A DNA stretch of 64,000 bases from Grifola frondosa (taxonomy: Eukaryota > Basidiomycota > Agaricomycetes > Polyporales > Grifolaceae): NCBI GenBank assembly GCA_001683735.1, contig LUGG01000004.1, forward strand, positions 930,001 through 994,000, read 5' to 3'. This document shows, piece by piece, positions 23,706 through 35,788 of the stretch (positions within the stretch are counted from its first letter, which is position 1; each line of letters begins with the position of its first letter). Below the pieces are notes generated by a model. It made no database searches. It had not been told where the DNA came from and saw only the letters and a program-made list of their open reading frames with translations. The translations under genes and the position numbers were made by a program.

Positions 23706-25419
23706 ATGGCCAATGCAGGCGCTGCTGACTCAGAAGTGCTACATTCACCTTTTCCGAGGAGCCTGCGATGGGGCTGTCCGCAGCGCAGGGATGTGGTGGC
23801 TTTCAAGGTGGGCCCGGACCTACGCTCGGTCCCAGAGGCCGCTACAAGCTGAGGGTGAAGCTGGGATTTGGCAGCACGGCCTCAAGTGTGTGGCTTGTAT
23901 GGCGCGTTTTTATCTTTGCCGTGTATGCGATTGCTGATGAGTCGGTTTTGCAGCGACGATGCGTATGTGGCTGCCGAAATCCTGACAGGGTACGTGTCGC
24001 ATGTGGATCGCGAACACGAACTTCGCGAACTGGAGATCCTCCAACAACATTCCTTGGTAAGCCCGAGGAGGTCCTCGACTATTATGCCCGCTTCATAACC
24101 CACTTTATCCATCTGGGTATTGATGGTGATGATGGAGAGCATCTTTGCCCTGTGATGGAATTGTTCGCCGCCAACGTTCAGGACATCCGGCATGCCCTCC
24201 GGGACGCATTTGTTCCTGTCCCGACAGTAAAGCGCATATTGTGGCATGTGCTACTGCACAAGTGCGGGATTGCGCATACTGGGATATTTGCTTGCATTTT
24301 TGACCACCCGGAGGGACCGCGACGGTTGATACTGCGCGAATATATTTTTTCTCGCAGGTGTCAAGCCGGACAACTTCATGGTAGATTTGGGGAGCGACTG
24401 GACTGCAGCGGCCATCGACAGCTAGGTCGCAGCCAATCCTCCCCGCATGTACGCGCCCGAACGAAGCTTGCATAAGATGGCGTCTACGTTCGTCTCGTAA
24501 TTTCAAACCCAGTCGGACTTCAGCGATGGTGCGTTCCATGCACTGCAGTGTGTCTTGCCGGCTTAAGATTTGTGCTGCTTGTATGGCCAGTCCAGTTTGT
24601 ATCCGACCAAACAACGGACGATATTACTCCCCTCGGCCTACGTCCCCCTGAAGTCATCTTGGGGGGCGGGAAGTGGGATGAATCTTTAGACATCTGGACC
24701 TTCGGTTGTATTGTGAGTCCGCTTACAATAGAGCAAGTGATAAATGCTTTACTAACGTTTTTGTTTGCAAAGTATTCATGCTACTCACTCATCGACCCCA
24801 CGCCAAGAGCGCCTGCCGTTGTTGCGATGGCGTCGTCTGGTGGAGCATTATAGAGTGTGTAGTTGGGATACAGCGCCGATACCGCCGCGATGTTGCCAGG
24901 AATGTCCGCAGGGAGTTGGCGGGAAACTGAAATCCGTGGCGTCCGTCCATGTGCGCAAAAGCGGCGTCATGCTCGCCGTCTCATCAGTACCATACTAGAA
25001 TCCAGCTCACCACAATACTCCGCGCTGTCGGTGTGAAAGAAATCAGGGCGGTCGTGTCAGTATGTCTCGAGGCGTGATGCTTCCGAGGTCGATGTGCTGC
25101 TCTTTCAAATTGTGGCGAGTCCAGCGAGGGCTTCTCCAGTGTTGCATTCATAGCCGGAATTATTTTGAGCGGAATGGTATGTCAATCCACCTTGCTTCTA
25201 TGCTTTTGATCCACCGGCTCCTCGCATTCAGGTAGTCCAAAGAAATTCAAAGCAATTCCCCAAGAACCATTTCTGGAATGTCTTCTCGATACAGGGTGCA
25301 TATAGAGTCTTAAAGACTTCGAAGGCGCGGCGGATTTCATGACCAGATGTTTGCGCCTGGGTCCTAAAGATCGTGCGACGGCACAGGAGATTTTGAGGCA
25401 CCCTTGGCCGATGCCTTAG
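23706..25419 (+). pseudogene. Decayed SRPK-like protein kinase
   Basis: Kinase subdomains are recognisable in order but broken. The glycine loop reads YKLRVKLGFGSTASSVW (about 23840-23890). The beta-3 strand reads YVAAEILTGY, with Glu where VAVK would place the ATP-anchoring Lys. ELRELEILQQHS and MELFAANVQDIRHAL follow. The catalytic loop reads HTGVKPDN, so the HxD aspartate is Gly, and the intron inside it starts GG rather than GT. A stop codon (TAG) follows within 30 codons. Later pieces are LRPPEVILGGGKWDESLDIWTFGCI (about 24638-24715) and a C-lobe end RCLRLGPKDRATAQEILRHPW (about 25345-25410). Frames also change between subdomains. The family is the fungal SRPK-like expansion. Loss of both catalytic residues argues for real decay, unlike the homopolymer shifts elsewhere. 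Confidence 0.75.
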
Positions 25420-26006
25420 TGTGCTATCCTGCGGAGTCTGGTCTGATCTAATTTATTTGGGAGGTGGATCAGCGCATTGCGGTAATCAGATCCGCGCAAA
25501 AATCCGAGTCCGGTCAAATCTCATAACAACCTTTCCTGCTGACGGCGCGTAAGGAATTTCGGAAGATAATATCGATTCCATGATCCTGTACGAGTACATT
25601 GAGCAATGAACGGTCATAAAAAGCACGTACGCTAGGCTCTTGAGTGCGGCGTTCGGACTTGAATAGGATCCACCGTTAGCCAATTTGCCGCGTATGAGAT
25701 GATTTCCGTCATGAGCACTAGCATGGAGGATACGTGTGTGGTGTATATACTAACAGGTCGTTAATCAGAAGTTTTACTAAACATGCCACCCTCATTGAGT
25801 TTTTTGACTTTGAACAGACTCGGATGGAGGGCAGCGCTTACTCAGATGCGGGCGCTTATCGGAGATAAGACAAGGAGATCTGGTGTCCAAATCTCGCCCT
25901 GTGCCCACGGGCAGCCACCGTCTTCGTCTTCTGCTCTCCAAGCTGTGTTCAACATCGACCTCGACGACGACAACTGCTACACGCGTCAATCGATAGCTTT
26001 GCCACC
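25420..26006. other. CRM1 upstream region
   Basis: No gene recognised. A 65-codon minus-strand frame (25486-25683) has no family I know. The right part is likely promoter and leader of CRM1: an ACGCGT box lies at 25981-25986 and the CRM1 start has the strong context GCCACCATGG. Confidence 0.45.
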
Positions 26007-29000
26007 ATGGAGGTCAGCGACTTGCTTCAGCTTCACCATAATGTGCCGAGGACTGACAACATGGCAGGGCATACTCGACTTCTCCAAGGAGTTTGACATC
26101 TCGCTCATGGACAGGGTGGTGATGGCGTTCTACTCTGGTGTTGGACAGGAGGTATGTGTGAAATATGGGATTTCCGTGTGTCTTCTGGTTGACTTTGCTT
26201 GGTGCAGCAACAAATGGCCCAGCAAGTGTTGACCCAGTTCCAAGAGAATCCCGAATCGTGGACTAGGGTACCAGATATACTGGAACGCTCCTCATTCCAG
26301 CAGACGAAGGTTTGTTGTAAATCATGCCGCCGTGTGCTTGTGCTGATTCTTAGCATGTGTTTCCAGTATATTGGCCTTCAGATTCTTGAGAAATTGATTA
26401 CGACAAAGTGGAAGACCGTGCCTGATGGTCAGAGGCAAGGTACGTGGCAGAAGGTGGCATGTATCTTGCAGAGGTCTTGAGGCGTATTCTAGGCATAAGA
26501 AACTTCATCGTTGGAATTACTGTCAAAGTCGCGTCCGATGAGGCGTCTATGAGACGAGACAAAACATACCTCAACAAGTTGAACCTCGCGCTTGTTCAGG
26601 TATGAGCCACTTTTCATGTACATCTATCTTACATCTCCTTTATTCTGCGATACAGATTCTTAAACAAGAATGGCCGCACAATTGGCCGACGTTCATCACC
26701 GAACTCGTGGAATCATCTAAAACGAACTTGTCCCTCTGCGAGAACAACATGGTCATTCTAAAGTTGCTTTCAGAGGAGATCTTCGACTATTCTGCAGAAC
26801 AGATGACTCAGGCTAAAGTGAAGAATCTGAAGAACCAGATGTGCGGCGAGTTTTCTGAGATTTTCAAGTTGTGCTCGGAAATTTTGGAAGAAGCGCAGAA
26901 GACATCGTTGATCAAGGCGACATTGGAGACTCTCCTGAGGTTCTTGAACTGGATACCTCTTGGATATATCTTCGAAACGACCATTATCGACCTTCTTCTC
27001 AATCGGGTGAGTGCATCGAATTCAACAACGCGTCATCGCGATTTTGAATATCATTTCAACGGTTCATAGTTCCTCGAGGCGGCGGAATTCCGCAACGTCA
27101 CCCTCAAATGCTTAGCGGAAATTGCTGCTCTCAACGTTGGTCCCGAATACGACCCGAAATTCGTGATCCTCTTCGCGATGGTGATGACCTCGGTGAACCG
27201 CATGATACCACCAAGCACCAACATCGCGCAAGCTTATGCGAATGCTGGAGACTCTGGCCAAGAACTGGTTTTGAACCTCGCGCTCTTCTTGGCGAACTTT
27301 CTCATCAACCACTTGCGTGCTGTCGAGACAGAGTCCAATCGTGACGTCCTATTGAATGCGCATCTCTACATGGTGAAGATATCCCAAGTCGACGAGCGAG
27401 AGATCTTCAAGATTTGCTTGGAGTACTGGTTGAGGCTGGTCTCGGATTTGTATGAGGAAATCAAGAACTTGCCTATCGGTGAGAGCGGAATGTTGATGGG
27501 ACTGAGCTTGGGTGGATCCAGTCAGAGTGTGCTGAATGGTATGGCATTACGCAAAAATATCTACGGGGAGTCTTGTCGAACCTACGGCTGGTGGTCATTG
27601 AGAAGATGGTCAAGCCTGAGGAGGTGTGTCTCAAAACTCTTTCCTTACATTTCTTCTGACATGATGTGGTCTAGGTCCTCATTGTAGAGAATGAGGAGGG
27701 TGAGATTGTCCGTGAGTTCATGAAGGAAAGCGACACCATCGTTCTCTACAAATCGATGCGCGAACTCCTCGTGTATCTCACTCACCTCGACGTCATCGAC
27801 ACCGAGAATATCCTGACGGAGAAACTGGCGAAGCAAGTGGATGGTTCCGAGTGGTCGTGGCAGAACCTGAACACGCTTTGCTGGGCCATCGGTTCGATCT
27901 CTGGCGCTATGAGTATGTGGTTCTTATTTTATGTTCTGCCAGTGCTTGACGTGTTGTTTATAGACGAAGAAACGGAAAAGCGATTCTTGGTCACGGTCAT
28001 CAAGGACCTCTTGGGTCTTTGCGAGATTAAGAGGGGCAAGGACAATAAAGCTGTAGTTGCATCGGATATCATGTACATCGTCGGTCAATACCCACGATTC
28101 CTCAAGGCACACTGGAAGTTCTTGAAGACCGTCGTCAACAAGCTGTTTGAGTTCATGCACGAGACCCATGAAGGTAAGTTTCCACGACATCTCTGTTGTC
28201 ATGTTTATTGACAGCATGCCATAGGTGTGCAGGACATGGCCTGTGACACGTTCATCAAGATCGCACAAAAATGCCGGCGGCATTTCGTCATGCAACAGTC
28301 GGAGAACAAGAACCATTCGTGGACGAGATTCTGCGCAATTTGCACAGAATCACGGTGGACCTGTCGCCACAACAGGTTCGCAAAGCGTTCTCTTGTTTCG
28401 TAAGGCTCTAACAAACTCTTGTGCGTTGTTAGGTGCACACATTCTATCAGGCGGTTGGGGACATGATTGCTGCCGAACCGAATAAGCCTCAGCGGGAGAA
28501 ACTCATTGCCAAGCTGATGGAGCTGCCTAACAATGCTGTATGTTCGCTTTTCCTCCCCTCAATGCGCATGGGGTTCATGATATTTTTTAATCCGTAGTGG
28601 GACTCTCTTATGGCTCAAGCTGCTCAGAGCATGGACGTGCTGAGCAGCATGGACAACATCAAAATCCTTTCCAACGTCTTGAAAACCAACGTCGCCGCAT
28701 GCACATCTATAGAACGTTTCTATCTCCCACAAATTGGCCGGATATTCTTGGATATGCTCGGCCTCTACAAGGCTGTTAGTGGGATAATTAGCGAGACAGT
28801 CGCGCGTGAAGGTCAGTGCTTGCATAGTCCCGTTTGCAATTGTGACTAACGTAAATACAGGTCTTGTTGCGACGAAGACTCCCAAAGTTCGGCAACTGAG
28901 GACTATCAAGAAAGAAATCTTGAAGTTGATGGAGACATTCATACGGAAAGCGGAGGATCTCGAAGTCGTGAACGGCAACTTTATGCCACCGCTCTTGGAC

Positions 29001-30110
29001 GCCATTCTTGGGGATTACAATCGTAATGTGCCTGCTGCAAGGGACGCCGAAGTCCTCAATGTCATGGCCACCATCATCAGTAGGCTTGGGGTGCGTTTTC
29101 CAATGTTTTTATGTTTTTTATAAATCTCACAGCGATCGTTCAGCCGCTGCTTACGCCTCAAGTACCCGCCATACTTGAAGCTGTGTTCGAGCCGACGCTC
29201 AATATGATCAATCAAGATTTCTCCGAATTCCCTGAACATCGGGTTGGATTCTTCAAGTTGTTGCGTGCTATAAACTTGAACTGCTTCCCAGGTATGCGAC
29301 CCTGCTTGCGTAATGAATGACGAGGGTGTGCTGACTTTGATGTCTAGCTTTGCTGACCGTACCCCCACCACAATTTAAGTTGTTCATGGATAGTATTATT
29401 TGGGCCATCAAACATACTATGCGAGACATTGCAGAAACTGGATTGAACCGTGAGCTGTCCTCAGTTCCCTACTTATTGCATAGATTCGCTCACACTAGTT
29501 TCCATCAGTTTGCCTCGAAGTCATCAACAACTTTGCAGGCGCAGAGCCCGCCGTATCGAATGCTTTCTTCCAGCAGTACTTCCTCAGCATCCTGCAGGAT
29601 ATATTCTACGTTTTGACCGATACCGATCACAAGAGCGGATTCAAGCTCCAGTCATCTCTGCTTGCCCGGATGTTCCAGTTGGCGGAGACAAACCAGATCA
29701 GCGTGCCCCTTTTCGATCCGTCGACGGTTCCAGACCCGAACATCAGCAACTCCATGTTTTTGCGAGAATACACGGCCAATTTGTTAAAATCCGCGTTCCC
29801 GCACGTTCAGAAGTACGTAGTGCCGTCTTCGTCTTTTACTCGCCCAGCTCAACGTTCTGTTGTCAGCGCACAAATACAGACCTTTGTTATATCCTTGGGC
29901 GAATACCACAGCGACCTGAATCGATTCAAGCTTGCCCTTCGCGATTTCCTCGTGCAGCTCAAGGAGTTCTCTGGTGACAACGCCGAGCTCTATCTTGAGG
30001 AGAAAGAGGCGGAAGCCCAGAGGAAGGCCCAGGAAGAACGGGCTGCCGCGATGCGGATTCCGGGTATGCTCAAGCCATCTCAACTAGAAGACAAGGACGA
30101 GGACATTTGA
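26007..30110 (+). CDS. CRM1: Exportin-1 / CRM1 nuclear export receptor
   Basis: The karyopherin that carries proteins with leucine-rich export signals out of the nucleus with RanGTP. A two-codon first exon (ATG GAG) joins [18 protein letters not shown]. The importin-beta N domain has [20 protein letters not shown]. The CRIME region reads [14 protein letters not shown] (about 26656). The cargo-groove helices contain [19 protein letters not shown] and then [17 protein letters not shown], where Cys (codon 28242-28244) is the residue modified by leptomycin B. The C-terminus ([15 protein letters not shown]) is typical. Many short introns are present. Two bases are missing: in the G run at 27565-27568 (before [13 protein letters not shown]) and at 28301-28302 (between MQQS and EQEPFVDEI). 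The protein is near 1,075 residues if restored. Confidence 0.95.
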
Positions 30111-30717
30111 CGGGTGGACTGCATGACTTATAACGTCATTGTATGATACACATTTCCATCTCTCCGTTATCTTGTTTCTCCCCATTGACCGATGACTACG
30201 TAATCCCCTACCCCTACCCCGCCCCCCTTCCCACATCGTCAGCAGCAGTGTAACTTTGCTATCGTCATTTCGCTGTTTACCGCATATATGTCTTATGTAA
30301 CATTAGCTTACGCCAGGAATACGAAAGAGAATAATGTAGTGTTGATCAGAACGTCTGTCTTGGGACCCGATATATTGTCTATGCTGAGAGACACGGATAC
30401 GTGTGGTAAGAGCGAGGAATACATGAGGGCTTCGATAAACGGCTCGTCTGCCAGTACTGTGACGCATGGGTTGAAGAGTGTCGACTCGCTTGGAACACGC
30501 ATGTTTTTTCGTGTAAAAACCTGCAAGACCGGACGGCCGGACACCCTGTCCAAGCTCCATTGTTGTGCTCTCACTGCCAGACCATAGTTTCATGAAACTT
30601 AGCTCGGACGCTGCCGAGATAACATCTACATCTATCTAGCTTTCCTCTTTCGGCGATCTTACCTCGTCCTGTCGATCACCTTGTACCGAGACTTTGAATT
30701 TTACGAAACACTGGAAC
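30111..30717. other. CRM1 downstream / TMA20 upstream region
   Basis: No gene seen. It contains C-rich tracts (about 30205-30232) just after CRM1 and a CT-rich stretch before TMA20. Confidence 0.5.
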
Positions 30718-31437
30718 ATGTTCAAGAAGTTTGTCTATGTGCTCCAAGCATGCGACTCTGTCTAACTGATGGTTCTGGATGTCAGGTTCCAGCCATCCAC
30801 GGACGTCTCAGGTCAAGTCAACGTGAAATCGTCTGTCCAGAGATCAATCCGGACAGGTATCCTCTCCCAATGGAAAATCAACCCGGAGACGTTCGAGCAG
30901 ATATGGCCTAAGAAAGAGTCTCTGATCCTCGTCAAATGGTCTGTGGCCTGATTGCCCATGCGATGCCAGACTGATCACAGCCGTCGTGCCATAGCAGAGA
31001 ACACATCTCCATTTACACCCTCCACGGCGAGCCGCTCTTCTTCCAGCACTTTGATAGCCCTTTCTATCCCACCTTGCGGCTGCTGCACAAGTGTGCGTTC
31101 TGCTGAGCTCTTCCGTGGGGTGTGTGCTTAGCGGCTATTACCCAGATCCATTCATTCTCCCTAGAGTGGGGGTGGACCGCGGGGCTATCCGCTTCCTGCT
31201 CGCCGGTGCACACATGATGTGCCCGGGTATGACATCCGCAGGCGGCTACCTCCCCCTGCAGACGCTGCACTCCCCCCAAACACAGCGGTCGCCATATACT
31301 CGGAAGGAAAGGAGCACGCCGTGGGCATCGGCATCACGAAGCTCGACACGGAGGAGATGCGGAAGGTCAACAAAGGGGTGGGGGTCGAGACCGTGACATA
31401 CCTCGGAGACGACCTGTGGAAGCTGCTGCAGTTGTAG
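30718..31437 (+). CDS. TMA20: MCTS1/Tma20-type translation factor with PUA domain
   Basis: Tma20 with Tma22 recycles 40S subunits after termination and can support non-canonical initiation. The start gives [19 protein letters not shown] after an intron with donor at 30729. [22 protein letters not shown] and [20 protein letters not shown] follow, then the PUA domain with [32 protein letters not shown]. The C-terminal part has [18 protein letters not shown] and [19 protein letters not shown]. One C is missing in the run at 31252-31256. Length (about 190 residues) suits the family. Introns fall at about 30729-30786, 30939-31000 and 31093-31142. Confidence 0.88.
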
Positions 31438-33030
31438 GAATGCGTGTGCTGAAACGGACGTCAGAAGAGGTGGGCGCTGTTCTATTACCTGTACTTATCG
31501 TGTGCCCGTAGTGTCTATGCTCCGTCGTGGCGGTATCTCGAGGTCACGATGCAGTATTATGTTCAAGTGACGAAATCACACGATGCCGTTGAGGTAAAAA
31601 GGCAGACGTACATGGCGCGTGTGGAAGCGACTGGTATTAGCGTTCTTCATATGAATTTTCGGATCTAGAGCAAGCTGCGGAGAATGCTACTGGCCAATGG
31701 CCGTTCCCTTTCTCGTGTGCGTTCGCTCGTTCAAATCGGGGTTTGCTGTCCTACTAATCATCAGGCAGAGTTCAATGGAGATGTTGTTATGATGGGCACT
31801 GATCCCCGTGCCGCATGATCACCAGCACCGCGTATAATGATGGTTAGACAATAACCGCCTGCGTTATAAGGTTTGTAGCTTATCAGCCCGCGCTACTTGG
31901 CCAATAATCATCGACTTCGTGGACTGATGTGTAGTAGGGCCTATGCCTCCAGAGCATTGAAAGGCTCCGAAATCAACTTCTCCCTTGACGGACGGGAGAA
32001 CAAATGTGAGATAACTTGTCTTAAAGGAGTTGCCTTGGGCGTCGAGGGACTGGTCAGGATGTCCTGGACGCCGGCCAAAGACTCATTGGCGGCTCTTCCA
32101 GCTTCGAGGGTATTAGGGTCCACGCGTTGCAAGGATACCCCCTTCTGATTGTCTCCGCGGTTGATGTGCAATTATTTGCAGGGAGGCGGTTATGCACTTG
32201 AGATCATGTCTCATGTATCGCTGGTGGAAGTCCGCAACTTTGCGTCTGCGGAAATTCCCCGCAATACGTACACATGCACCTCGGATTCGGACGCTTTGCA
32301 TGATCCGTGTCCATCATGTCTTTGCGTTGAATACGCTGGTCACTATCCGGCTATTTCCCACTCGACAATCGCCACTTCTTGAGCCCGTCTGAGAGACGCC
32401 GATGAAAAGTATGGCTTGTGCACCCCATATTTGCGCCGCTCCATAACACCTGCTCCCTCGAAGACTTGGAAGCATTGTGCTCCGTCCCGAGCCTCACGCC
32501 TAAGATAGGTTCAACGATCAAGCTCTCCGTCGTTCTAAAGCACACGTACTCTTTAACATGCAGTCAGAGGTTAGTGCGGGCAACCCTCAAACGACTTGGT
32601 ATCTGCTATTGCGGTCCAGGCCTCGTGTTCGCCCCGGTTCTACTATGGTGTTAGCGGGGCCGGTAAGATGACAAGTTGGAAGGGAAGTGCATCACCATTT
32701 GACAATCGGATGACTGTTATTTGCTGACCACCGCATACCGCGGCAGAATACTCCGAGCCTCACAATATCATAGATCACTGCATATCGGGTCGCGTACCTG
32801 AGTATTTAAAAGGCAGTGTAACTGAGTCCGCGTAGCGTGCGCGTGAGTACCTGGGTGCATTGATCTTGTGCCACTCGAGGTTGTTTGCGCGTGTTTAAAA
32901 CGGAAGCTATTGGCGTCACGTCATGTGTTCACCTCCGACAAACTTTCTGAGTTTGATCTGTGGCTGAAGCTTCTGGTCAGCTTCGCTTCTTCTCTGGTGC
33001 TGGAATAGTTTTGTGACGCTTCGGGCAGCG
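31438..33030. other. 1.6-kb stretch without a recognised gene
   Basis: I see no conserved protein segment on either strand. An 83-codon plus frame at 31897-32148 has no family resemblance and no splice partners. This is intergenic DNA plus the SRR1-like gene leader. Confidence 0.5.
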
Positions 33031-34141
33031 ATGACTCCCGCCCAGCCAGCGATGAGCGAAGATCGTTCGTCATTCGGATACGATGATCACTTCGTCCCTT
33101 CCCGCAGTCGGAAGAAACGCAAGAATAGGGCACCGAGAGAACCCCCATCCCCTTCTCTCCTCCTGGACCGCACCACCGACGAGCTGGCGCGGAGCGATTG
33201 GCTGCGCGAATCAAAGCGTCCGTACTCCCCAGTCCCAGTCTTCTCTCGGTCCTGACAAATCTCCGCACAGAGTGCCTGCGCGACGCGCTCGACGCGTTCG
33301 CCTTCGCGCCCCCGAGGTGCTGTGCCTCGGGCTGGGCACCCCCGCGGCATCGCGGGACGCGCGCGCACAACTGGCCTTCCTCCTCGCGGCGTGCGACGAT
33401 CTGTGCATAGTGTGTCTTCCCCCCATGTCCGCGCGTCCCCAGCCCGCACCGACGCGTGTCCATGTGTCAGGACCGCGCAAAGGTGTCTGTCTACGACCCC
33501 ATCTTCGCGGAGGACGATCTTGCGCTGCTCGCGCGGCTACGCCTCGCCCCCCTCGCTGAGAATAAAGTGAAACCCGCGTTCCTCGTCCTGTGGCCCACAC
33601 TGACACTGACTGCATGCAGCACGCGCGCTACGCGCTGCGCGCCCCCACGCTCGTCTTCATGCCCCACTGCGACCTGCACCTCTACGAGAACCTCCTCCGT
33701 GAGAACTGGACGCACGAGGGCCTCGCCCGCCTCGTCCTTATCGCGAACAGCCTGAGCGACTACACAGAGAGGTCAGTCAGTCAGTCAATCAGTCCGTCGC
33801 CCGGAGGCCCACTCTCCTCCTCCGACCGCGGCTAACAGCTCCTGCTTCTCCTTCCCCATCTATCATCCATGTACAGCGTCCCATCACGCAAGCTATCTAC
33901 CGAGAACCCCTGCGTCGCGCGCCTCGGTGGGAGCCCCGCTTCTCATCTGTCTGCCTGCCGCGCTCACACGAGCGTCACAGCACCTTATCTCACGAGCCGA
34001 CCGCTCCCGGCCTGCGCGCTTTATCCCACAGCGTTCAACAGTACCGCGATACAGTACGCCCCTTTGCAGGTGCTGGCGGACGCCGCGCCCGATTGGTGGG
34101 ATCTGCCTCACGCCCCAGACAGAGACAGAGGGGCGTCATGA
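33031..34141 (+). CDS. SRR1-like domain protein
   Basis: SRR1 domain proteins are named after Arabidopsis SRR1 (light signalling and clock) and yeast Ber1 (microtubule-related). Their biochemical role is unclear. The conserved core is VLCLGLGTPAASRDARAQLAFLL (about 33320-33390), KVSVYDPIFAEDDLALL, PTLVFMPHCDLHLYENLLRENW (about 33637-33705), LVLIANSLSDY and LYPTAFNSTAIQY. The N-terminus is basic (SRSRKKRKNR), as in the family. Exon junctions near 33409-33478, 33567-33619, 33771-33878 and 33928-33978 are GT-AG. The link from exon 1 to LRDALDAFAFAPP and then EVLCLGL needs one extra C at 33309-33313, or a different splice choice. The intron at 33771 contains a GTCA repeat. Confidence 0.75.
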
Positions 34142-34636
34142 TAGGAGGGCAGTTCGTGGCCGGGGCACTGGCCTGCTCTGGATCTGCGCAACTCTACGGC
34201 TGTATTTAGATCATAGTTTGCGTTGCATTGTATCGCGTGTTGTGAGCTTATCGAACCCGCCCATCGGAGCAATGTTCTCAGAACCCACGTCCAAGTTTTG
34301 TCCGAGCCCGCGTAGCGCCCACGCATAGGTTCGCTGCACCGGTCGCGGAGTGGCCCTAGAACGGCATTTACTTGGCCCATGCTCTGGAAATGCTGTTGGA
34401 AAAGCAGCCTCGATTACTGAGATCCACGACCGTAGATGAACTAATACACAATAGCCCGTATTACGTATGTTTGCTGTTATCAAAACCCTGTGATTGCAAA
34501 ACGAGTAGGGCGACATTATGAACACGATGTTGGGGTGAGAGTGAGAGCATATGCGCGAGTACAATATACGACAACAAACACTGAGACGAGGGCATGGGGA
34601 AGGGAGGGTGAGCGCAATATATACATCCGGGAACAA
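34142..34636. other. Convergent spacer
   Basis: Between the ends of two convergent genes. No protein-like frame is visible. Confidence 0.5.
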
Positions 34637-35470
34637 CTAGCACTCTTGATAAAATGGGGAGTGAAAGACACGCGCGATTTCGGAGTGGTGGTTATCATCA
34701 TGGGAAGGTTGAGGGTCAAGCTCGAATGGATAGAAATAGGAATCGTCCGCATCAATATAAACATGGGGTTCAGCACGCAGACGTGTCCGCTCTGGGGGCA
34801 AGGGGACAGAAGCTGGGTCCGGCGAAGGAAGCGACGACATGGAGTTACTGTATGGCGTGGACGGCGCATCCGACTCATCGTCTGAAGTGTCCTCTATTGC
34901 TTCAGGGACCTGGAGGTCTTCATCATCTGCGTGGAAGTGGGGTAGGGGCTCATGCAGGAGAGAGTCGGCGGAAGACTCTAGCTCAAACCATGCAGGCACA
35001 AGAGGGGGATGGATTGGTGGATACGGAACAGGGTAGGGGTTTGCAATCGGCGGTGATTGGTAGAAGAAGTTGCCGTTACCCACTAGGTCGTCCGAAGAGG
35101 ACATGGGTGAGTACAGAGGACTCAGTGGTTCATCGTCTTCATCTACAGGCAACAGTGAGACCGAGGCAGTGGGGCTTTCGACGTCCACGTCGTCGTCGTC
35201 GTCACCAAAAGTTTCAAGAAGAGAGTCCAACCACTGGTTCTCGGAGTTGCCTCCGGAAGGGTCTGGAAACATGAAGGCGTCTTCCTCTTCATCGCGACCC
35301 TCATCTTCGTCGTGTCTAACATATGATACATCAGCCTTGTCCGATGCAGCAGGGGTAGCGTCCGAAGGGTGAGAGCGAATTATAGAGTTTTTGAGAAGAA
35401 CCCAACGATGCAAACTGCAGCTATCCTTGACACCGCCGCCAACAACAGACTGCAGCTTGGAGCGGGCCAT
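34637..35470 (-). CDS. Uncharacterised acidic, proline/serine-rich protein
   Basis: A single uninterrupted frame, 277 residues from ATG 35470 (MARSKLQSVVGGGVKDS). The open frame extends upstream to 35788, but the basic, structured-looking start SLHRWVLLKNSIIRSH near 35400 fits better close to the N-terminus. The rest is low-complexity: a run of five aspartates inside ETFGDDDDDVDVE (about 35200), PYPVPYPPIHPPLVP (about 35010-35050), repeated DDE clusters and a tyrosine-containing tail (YIDADDSYFYPF). It is probably disordered. No known domain, signal peptide or membrane span is visible. It may be a lineage-specific regulator, but nothing in the sequence states a function. Confidence 0.6.
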   Translation of the reverse strand: MARSKLQSVVGGGVKDSCSLHRWVLLKNSIIRSHPSDATPAASDKADVSYVRHDEDEGRDEEEDAFMFPDPSGGNSENQWLDSLLETFGDDDDDVDVESPTASVSLLPVDEDDEPLSPLYSPMSSSDDLVGNGNFFYQSPPIANPYPVPYPPIHPPLVPAWFELESSADSLLHEPLPHFHADDEDLQVPEAIEDTSDDESDAPSTPYSNSMSSLPSPDPASVPLPPERTRLRAEPHVYIDADDSYFYPFELDPQPSHDDNHHSEIARVFHSPFYQEC

Positions 35471-35788
35471 GGAGAAAAGAGGGGGGAATTGAGAGGTTGA
35501 ATCCGATGGCATGAACGCAGGAGGGAAAGCGATGACTATGTTGACGATGGTCGGTTGAACGACGAGACCAGAGTGGCGATGCGTTCTAGGGGGATCAAAC
35601 GTGAGTCCAGCTACGGACACGAGGCAGACATGCGACGTACGAGGCAGAAACGAGATGCGGTCAACGGTGTATACGGTAGACGATAAAGGGCTCGAACAGA
35701 ATGGTGCCGTTCTTGGATTTACGGACGGATTTGTTGACCATGTTTCAATACTCGCCGAGACTATAACGGGAATGTCAGGGCGAGACAA

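Noticed and set aside
31897..32148. 83-codon plus-strand frame in the TMA20-SRR1 spacer
   Set aside because: No recognisable domain, no splice partners and no obvious promoter.
35471..35788. N-terminal extension of the acidic protein (start at 35788)
   Set aside because: The extra sequence has no structured character, and ATG 35470 places the basic motif near the N-terminus. It is kept only as an alternative.
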